Source: Chrysaora quinquecirrha (lineage: Eukaryota; Cnidaria; Scyphozoa; Semaeostomeae; Pelagiidae). From it: a stretch of DNA of 64,000 nucleotides. The stretch's first letter is position 1, and the number at the start of each line of letters is the position of its first letter. The notes under the pieces were generated by a model. The model saw nothing but the letters and a program-made list of their open reading frames with translations. It did not search any database and had not been told where the DNA came from. Shown here piece by piece: positions 48,501 to 57,500 of the stretch. Location of the stretch: the NCBI GenBank assembly GCA_014526335.1, contig JACTAT010000027.1, positions 182,960 through 246,959 of the forward strand, in the 5' to 3' direction. The position numbers and the translations under genes are program-made.

Positions 48501-51500
48501 ACCATCAGTTCTGGTTAACTAGAGCTTAGTTAACACAAGCTAAAAATATAAAAATCAGAACGCAAAATATTCAGCCTTTACAAACAATTAAAGCACAGTA
48601 CTATTACTATTACTATTTCCTTCATTTTAACGGCACATTTAGTCTCATGACTATCATACAAAGACGTTTGCAAGTGAGCAAAGCTGGAATCTACTGATGG
48701 AAACATTTGATTCATGCGTATGGCCACCTTTCAAACATTGTTTGTCAAATATTGCTTTTGTTATTGTCAAACAAACCTCAACAGCTTGCAATATTTCAGC
48801 ACCTTGCAACATTTCTTAGCAACAAGGCATACTTGTGCATTAGCAATGACTTCGTTGTTCCTTAATGTTGGGGAGCGATGCTTTTTGACGTGGCCAGACG
48901 ATCAAGCATTTGTTGTTCAGCAAATTTACTAATGTTTGACTAGGGCACTGGCCAAACGATCTGTAGGTGAAAAATTTTCAAATTGCTTTACAAGCAGTGT
49001 TTGATCGTTTGTCTACGTCGCTAAACATTGCCTGACAAGCAAAAATAATCCAAACTTTTTGCACGATGTTTTTGAAAACTTAACATTTCCAAAAAATCTG
49101 TTTTTCGAAAGCAAAAAATTATTTGACAAGCAATGTTTTTCGAGTGGCAAAGGTGGCAACATTTTTTGACAAGCGCATTTCAAATGTTTGACGAACAATG
49201 TTAGATCGTTTGGCCAGGGTCTAACAATGTTTGATCTTATGGGTAGGGCCTTAATATTCTAATTGAACTTCTTTCTTATAGATACAAAACTACACCAGAG
49301 GGTTGATGAGTGAAGTACTCTTTCTGGAGCACTTGCTTGCTCACTCCCAAACAATCAAAAGTACTCTTGGCTTGGAGAATAAAGTGCAAAGCTTAAATAT
49401 TTCAATGTTTGCACTTGGCAGCCTTATAGTCGTCAAAAGTAAGGACAATGACCAAGAGAAGAGTTTAAAGAACTTTGTGGTAAGGAAGATGTAGTCCGTT
49501 TTTATTTAATTAGCAGTAGCTAAGATTGTTGGAGCAGGGGGAATTTTGTTTTTGAGTCATGAACCCCTTTTGCTTTCAGTTGACAGCTGCTAATAAAGTG
49601 ACATGCTGGGCACTGCAGCAGTAAAACAGGAAAAAGCACATGACAAGCGATAGGGGTGAAACGGTTTTTTCTGACATAGTTTGTTTCTTCCAATTTTTTT
49701 CAGGTTTTCACAAATGTTGTCAGCAATCTTCTCGATGATCAAAACAGAGAAGTGTGGAACCGTCTGCAAAAGGTAATTCAATTCAATTCAATATTATTTA
49801 TGAAATACATCAAATTAATACAAGGTCTAAAAAAGTATGTATTTTACGCTACCCAAGAAAAGCGAAGCTTATCTAGCTTGGGCCGCAACTATAAGATAAA
49901 AGGAAGATATAGTTAATTACAGTTACGTGCATGCTTTTATTAAGAATTTTATCTTTAGGTATTCAGATCTCTCGATCTCTAGCAAGTAAGTCCTTGGACA
50001 AATGAACTGATCCAGTGTTCAACATTCTTCAGTGAATATTAATGTTTCACCGGAGTCAAAAATGTTTTGTGAAAAAATTTGTTCAGTGTTATCAGTTCCT
50101 TTTGCCACATTGCCTCTAACAAGTGGGAACAAGTTAAAATAAAATGGGGATCAATGACGATCGTGGGGAAAAGCAGGAACAAAGCCTGAAACAGCTAAAG
50201 TCACGTGAAACAAGTGGAACCAGGGTGGGAACCAAGTGGGGATTCTTCTACACTATTCGTTTCATTGTAAGCTGCAAGCTAATAGGCTGATCTCAGGCTG
50301 ATCTAGGCTGATCTCATTCTTCAAACATGGTTAATGGGTACCTTTAATTCAACTAAATTTCTATCCTCTATTAGTGGTTCCATGGAAATTTTAACCAACC
50401 CCTGGTCTGGTGATCTAAAAAAGATGGCTTTATAGATTCAGGGCATTTGGTCGCACGCACTACATTTTGTGATCGACGTTTTGGATCGCAAATAAGGTTT
50501 CAGTTTTAATTCAGAAAGAGACTGGTCGAAAACAAGTTGATCTGTGTTAAGCTGATAAAACGTATCGGCTCGAACAGTCAATCAATATGAGATTGGTAAC
50601 AAAATATGAGATTGCGTTTCTACTGGTGTTCTGCAGTGACGCGCTCAGATCCAACAACCATAGAGGTTTCCGCAAAAGATGGCGGCCGTTTCTGTCAACC
50701 CCTTGTTTTTCATAAGGTTTTACGAAGGGAATTCTGGGAATAATTTCCTTAGCTACGAATTCAACGTCTGCAGCTATGTGAAATACGTAACTAAGGAAAT
50801 TATTCCCAGAATTCCTTTCGAAAATCCTGAATGAAAACAGTAGGCAAAAACGGCGGCCATCATTTGCGGAAGCGTCTATTTAAATACACCATTTAACTTT
50901 CATTTTCATTTAACATCCATTTCACCTTCCGAACGTGAAATGAAGATTTGAGTTCCTATGTAAGTCTAGATCCTATGCTTAAGTTTGTTATATTCCCTTT
51001 CAGGAATCTCTTGGCTCATCAAAATTAATGTCGATTTGACCAATACACCAGAAGACAGCTCAATAACTTCAATGGCTCCAATAGGAAGAATGACGCTGAA
51101 ATCGTTACTAAAAATATCGGTAATGCTTTATTGACGTGTAAAGTAAACCCAAGTTAACGTGCTCATTTGTTTGGTGGGCAGGTAGATATACTGTATAGTG
51201 TATGTAATGATCTACATAGATCTAAAGCCCCGGCCAAACGTAGCCAACATTTCACCCAACATTGGCCAACATTCATTTTGGGCGAAAGGTTGGCGTTTTT
51301 GACCCATCCACCCAACATGGGTCATGTAACAAGGTGGCCAAACGCTGCCAACATTTTGCCCAACATTCATGTTGGCCAGTCAATGTTGGTTGCGTTTGGC
51401 TGGGGGCTTAGTCGGATTAAACTGTTTAAACAATGTATTTCGGGTCGATTTAGACTATAGGTTACCTCATATTAAAAGCCCGGACAGAATCAAAAGCATG

Positions 51501-54500
51501 CTTCGTCATTTTCTTGAACAAAAAATTGAATTCGATACGGTATGAATTTGACGTAATAATCCAAACCTTAAAATCTTTCAAGGAAGGTATTAACACCATG
51601 AAATTTACATCTTTTAGTTGTTAAAATTCATGAATTGAAGTCGACTCCCAAATGGTATTGAACTGAGCATTGCTGCACATGACAAGTCTGGTCACAAACC
51701 AAGAGTAGTGCTTCCAAGTGAAATCGTTGAAAATGGTGAGTTGGGTTCCTACTTTCAAATATTGTACAAATAGGTCAGGACTCTATATAGAAAAGGGGGT
51801 AACAGAAAGCTTTGTATAATATACAAAGATTGAGTACGAGTACTCTTTTTTTATGATACACGCTTTTTTATAAAGACCCGAAAATTTAAAGAACGTATAC
51901 TACTAAAGAGAACATCGTTAAGGAACTTCTCAATGTCGAATGCTTTTATTACTGTAAATAATCAAGAATTAGAAAGCGGTTCCATTCATTTGCTATCGGA
52001 AATCACATAATTTGTATGTTACATATGTATCAAATGTTTCCTTGAGTAGTCTCGAGCTTTCCTCACATGCAAGTGTCTCTCTTTTATTGTTGGGACCACT
52101 GTATGTGCAGTTAAAATTAAGGAACTTTTTGAAGTACAATTGCCTCAAAAGAGGTCCAAAAATAAGGAACTTTAAGAACTAGGCCTTGAGGTAGGTTCGT
52201 TATAAAAAAGCGTGTAACACTTTGCTTCGTTTTCAGCCTTCCTCTTTCTTAATTTTTAAGCGTTGTTTCCCCACCTCATCATCCACTACCCTTCTCAAAA
52301 ACATTTTTGAACATAAGCTTCATGCTGGCGAACTGCACTTGCATTTCGATCAAGTAGTTTCTAAGGTAAAAAAAAGTTTTGACCCACATTTCAGCCTTGT
52401 TTCTTATAAGGGTTGTAAGATGAAAACAATCAGCAAGAACAATTGTGTATTTGTTGCTGCGGAGCAATGCGAAGCACCTGGGTAGGAGCAGTAAAATCCG
52501 GCATAAACTAGAATTTTGTATGTGTGGGTTTGTTTGTAGCTGCCAATTAAGTTGTCGGTTGCTTTTTGTCGTCAAAGGAAGGCTCATGGTTCTTTCGTGC
52601 AAAGGTTTTCATTTTCGTTCGCCATCTTTATTGGACAAAGCTCACCATTACAGATCAGCAAGGAACATAGTGATCAATATTCAAAGTCAAACGCTAAAGC
52701 AAATTGTATTTCTTTTATAAATATCATAGATTTACCCGTTAGTTCAGTGATCTACATAGGCTTTCAGTCGAATACACAAACTACTGGAAGTCCTAAATAC
52801 TCAGGTCTCTTTTCTACCCCTCGGATCAGCACTCCATAACGGTATTAACGAACTCGTAACAAACTCGTAGACAGAAAGAGTTCGTTTTCTCACTTGGACT
52901 CTTCAATTAATTCTATTGATCTTCCCGCTGTATCCGTCAAGCTGATTGGTGTTTAGAACACAATGCCAATTCAGCTTCAGTTTCTGATTGGTGCATTTCG
53001 TAGAGGCCTATTCACCCTGGGGACGAGGTTGCGGGCTATCTATTTCTGACGTTTATACTCTAAGGGGTGTTAGACAAAAAAAGCTTTTAAGCTAGTTAGG
53101 TATTCTTTTTGAGTATTTTTGTCCAGTAGTTTACTCGGGGGCACAAGTAGCTGGGTTTCTTTTTTAAAAGATTTCTCATGTTAATTTAAGGTAAAAGACT
53201 TGGTACATTTACTGCCAATGACTATAAGTTTAACTACACTGCCTTGTAAGTTTCAATAAATTTTTTCTTGCTTACTGAATAGATAAACAGGCAACTGCAG
53301 TACTAGTCTGGTTTAAGACATTATCAGAGCTGCTATCCAAACAAACAGAAAGAAATTCTGCACGGTATGTTTTATTCATTGTTTTCGTGAACAGTCAGAT
53401 ATCAGAGTAAAGGGCTGGCTAGACTAGGAGACATATCGCGGGCGACATTGTCAAGCATGACATGTCCCCTCGATGTCTCCCAGTTTAGTTACCTCGTAAT
53501 CTTTGCAGCGGGCGACAAAAGTTGCAGCGAGAGACGCGCAAATGTTTCTGGGAGACAACAGAAGCATTTCTTGTCTCCGTGACTCGGGGGAGGTATTGCT
53601 CGCTTGTCACTCGTATGTTTAGCCACCTTGGGAGACACGCCGATTACAATATCATGCGTGAAATGTCTGCTAGTTTAGCCACAGCTTAAGACCCTAGTCA
53701 AACGATCAAACATTGTTGGTCAAACATTTTAAAAGATCATAGTATAAGCAAACCTGTCAGAAATTTGACGTTCTTTGTGTCAAATTTCAAACATTTTGAA
53801 TTTGCTTTACAACAAAAGTTTGGCCGTTTGGCCACGTCTAAAAACATTGCTTGACAAGCAAAAGTAGCAAAATTTGTGCCGTGATGTTTTTGATGTTTTT
53901 GATGCTTCACGCAAACAAAAATTTTGGACGAACAATGTTTTTGGAAGTGGCCAAAAGTCAAACATTTTGCTGTACAAGCAAATCTCCAATGTTGGACCAA
54001 CAATGTTTGGTCGTTTGGCCACGGCCTAAGATCTTTGTTAGTCATACCATCGTAAATTCGCTACGATTTTGTGGATTCCAAAGTTTCAACTGCAGCTAAA
54101 GGCCCTGGCCAAACGATCAAACATTGTTCGTCAAGCATTTGAAATTGCTTGACACACAAAATGTTTTACCGTTCGGCCGCGTCGCAAAACTTTGCTTGTC
54201 AAACATTGTTTTAGATTATGACAAGCAAATGTTTCTGAAGTCGAGCGATATTTTGTTACATGGCCAAACAGTCAAACATTGCTTGTAAAGCGAATCTCAA
54301 ATGATTGATCAACAATGTTTGATCATTTGACTAGGGCCTAAAGACGAATGTTTTCCTTTTATTGGAGATGTCGTATTTCTTCTGTCCTCTTCAACAAGGA
54401 ACCTAAATAGAATGAGTTTACATAGCTATATTACTAAGTTGCAATATTCATTAACTATCCTTTTAGATTCACTTGCATTAATTAATGTTTGTTATCTTTT

Positions 54501-57500
54501 TGAAGGATAATTCCATTATCCAACGTCATCTCGTTGACGATATCAAGCATAAAAGATGGAACAACGCTGAAAAAACCGATAAGGATGGAATTCAGAACGA
54601 AAAGGTACTCTTTTCAATGCTTATGCTTTTCCTATTTTAGTATCTGAGCGCTTTTACTCTAAAACGGAAAAAATTGAGCTGAAATTGTCTAGCTACTTGA
54701 TAAATTGCATGATACTGTAGTTCACAAAATCTGTCTCTGCCAAGCAGGCTGACCACACAACTACTTGAAGCGGGTAATTGAAGCAGCAAACTAAGGGTAA
54801 TTTATAATTTTCATGAACAGTGATATTTGCTCTTTAAGATGCTCAAAGATCAGTCGAAAAATAAGCAACTTCTCAAATGAAAGCCAAGTTTATAGCCCTT
54901 ATGAAAATGAATATTAACAGTTCTTAAACGACACTTATTAAAGTTTTGATAAATTAAAAAAAGCACAGATCTGTACTGGTCAGATATTTTGCTTCAACTC
55001 TTTGGTGATGAATAAGATTTTGTTCTGTCCGACATCCCAACCAATCATTGGCAAAACTCGATGTAAGTAGCTAAAATTTCTGATCAAAGGTCTGAATTGG
55101 CTACCAGATCAATCCTTGCAACGTCAATTCGCAATGTTTCCGGATGCCTAAGAAGCGCGTAGCCTTTTCAAGACTTTTTACTGTTTTACCATGCATAGAT
55201 TTACTAGATCTTCATTTTTCATTTCAGACCATCCCGAAATCTCCTGAATGTGTTTTTTGGAAATTCAATACGTAAGTAGTCGTCTTTCATATTTGTTTCT
55301 ATGGCTGGTTACACGCCTTTTTTTATAATCTTTTTAAATATTTCATAATAAAATTTTAGATCATAAGCTAAATTTTTTAGGACAAATCGTGGATCATGGT
55401 CGACTGATGGATGTCGTTGGATTAAGGATCAGTCTGAACAGAAGGATCAAGCGAAAGTTATTTGTGAATGTGATCATCTTACAAATTTTGCAGTTATCGA
55501 AAGAATGCCTGTTAATGGAAAGGTATTTCACGCTAGCGAATCTATAATCACTACTGTGGTGGATAATCACTACTGTGGTGGTACTATTTGCGTACTGTGG
55601 TGGTAGTTTCTGCGTACTGTGGTGGATAATCACTACTTGTGGTGGTTTACTATGCTTGCGGTGGTGACAGTTTTGGCTTACTGTGGTGGATAATCACTAC
55701 TTATGGTTGTTTACTATGCTTGCGGTGGTGGCAGTTTTGGCGTACTGTGGTGGATAATCACTACTTGTGGTGGTTTACTATGCTTGCGGTGGTGGCAGTT
55801 TTGGCGTACTGTGGTGGATTTTGTGGTTTTTTCTTGCTTGATCTATAGAGTTTTGCTATGATTTCGTATTCACCACATAAAGCATTATAACCCACCACAA
55901 GTAGTGATTATCCACCACAGTACGCAAAAACTACCACCACAGTACGCAAATAATACCACCACAGTAGTGATTATCCACCACAGTACTCCAAAACTGCCAC
56001 CACCGCAAGCATAGTAAACCACCACAAGTAGTGATTATCCACCACAGTAAGCCAAAACTGCCACCACCGCAAGCATAGTAAACCACCACAAGTAGTGATT
56101 ATCCACCACAGTACGCAGAAACTACCACCACAGTACGCAAATAGTACCACCACAGTAGTGATTATCCACCACAGTAGTGATTATAGATTCGCTAGCGTGT
56201 ATATAGAGAAGACAGCTTTTTTATTACGGATGAAAAGCCCTGAGTTTAGTTAGGGCTATATTTTGTAAGCGGGGAATTTGAAGCTGGTTGATTGACTTGA
56301 TACTCAAGATAAATTGTAAAACCAATACGACGACCAAAAACATCGCGGTAGAGACGAAACGTTGTTTACATGACTAATGGCCTGGCCATATACTTTTTTG
56401 GAATTTTTAATGGATTTGTCTCTATCTATTCGATTTCAATATGGTAATATGAATACGAGGTGGAAAAACTATGACTTTTGACAGGGTTAGTGAGAGATTT
56501 TTATGGACTGTCTCCGATTTTCCAAAATTTTCTAGGACTTCCTAAAAAAATATGTTCAAGCTGCTTTCTACCGCAATGTTTTTGGTAGCGGTATTGGTTT
56601 TAGAATTTGAAGTTGCTTTATTCGAATCGACTCGGGCGAAATTTTATTCAATGGCGAAATTTTGTTTTGCCAAAGCCCTAGCCAAGCGTTATCGATCAAA
56701 CATTTAAAATTTGCTTGTGAAACACTATGTTTGGCCGTTTGGCTACGTCACAAGACATTGCTCGTCGAACATTTTATGCTAGATGCAAGCATAAAATGTT
56801 TTTTTTTCTTAATTTTCTAACTTGCTTGGCGAACCCTGTTTGTCAAACAATGTTTTGTGACGTGGCCAAAGGATCTAAGGCCATGGCAAAACGATCAAAC
56901 ATTGTTAGTCAAACATTGTAAATTTGCTTTACAGAAAATGTTTGACCGACCGGCCACGTCCAAAAACATTGCTGGACAACATTTTGGAACAACGAAGTCA
57001 TTGCTAATGCGCAAGCACGATTGCCTTATTGCTAAGAAATGTTGCTAAGGTGCCGAATTGTTGCAAGTTGTTGCAGTTTGTCAAAAACAAAAGAAATGTT
57101 TGACAAGCAATGTTGGAAAGGTGACCAAACGATCAAACATTGCTTGAATTTCAAAAGTAAGCAAAATTTGTGGCGTGGTGTTTTTGAAAAAGTTCAAAAA
57201 CATTTTTTTCTTGACGCAAGCAACAATTATTGGACGAGCAATGTTTTTGGGCATGGCAAAATGGTCAAACATTTTAATTGACAACCTAATCTCCAATGTT
57301 TGACCAACTCTGTTTGATCAGTTGGCCAGGGCCTAAAAACTACAACTAAAAAGCTGCTAATTGCGATTTAAATGTGCCAATGTAGGCGGAAAAGGTGCAG
57401 GGTCATCAAGTTTATTGACGCTTATCATTATATTTATTCTTTCAAATACAGCAAAACATACATACAGCTGGCTTACATTTCATTTTCATTTTTTTCATCT

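Noticed and set aside
52222..52485. 88-codon frame between GAIN exons
   Set aside because: It lies in the intron after 51735. Its phase and composition do not fit GAIN, while 52730-52804 does.
53191..53245. 55-bp exon candidate (phase 1 in, phase 2 out) reading [18 protein letters not shown]
   Set aside because: It fits by phase as an alternative to 53283-53364, but it leaves only 37 bp before that exon and lacks GAIN character, whereas the downstream one matches the GAIN strand.
55639..56153. Open frames rich in WWITTYGC and similar words on both strands
   Set aside because: They are translations of the arms of the fold-back element at 55529-56199.
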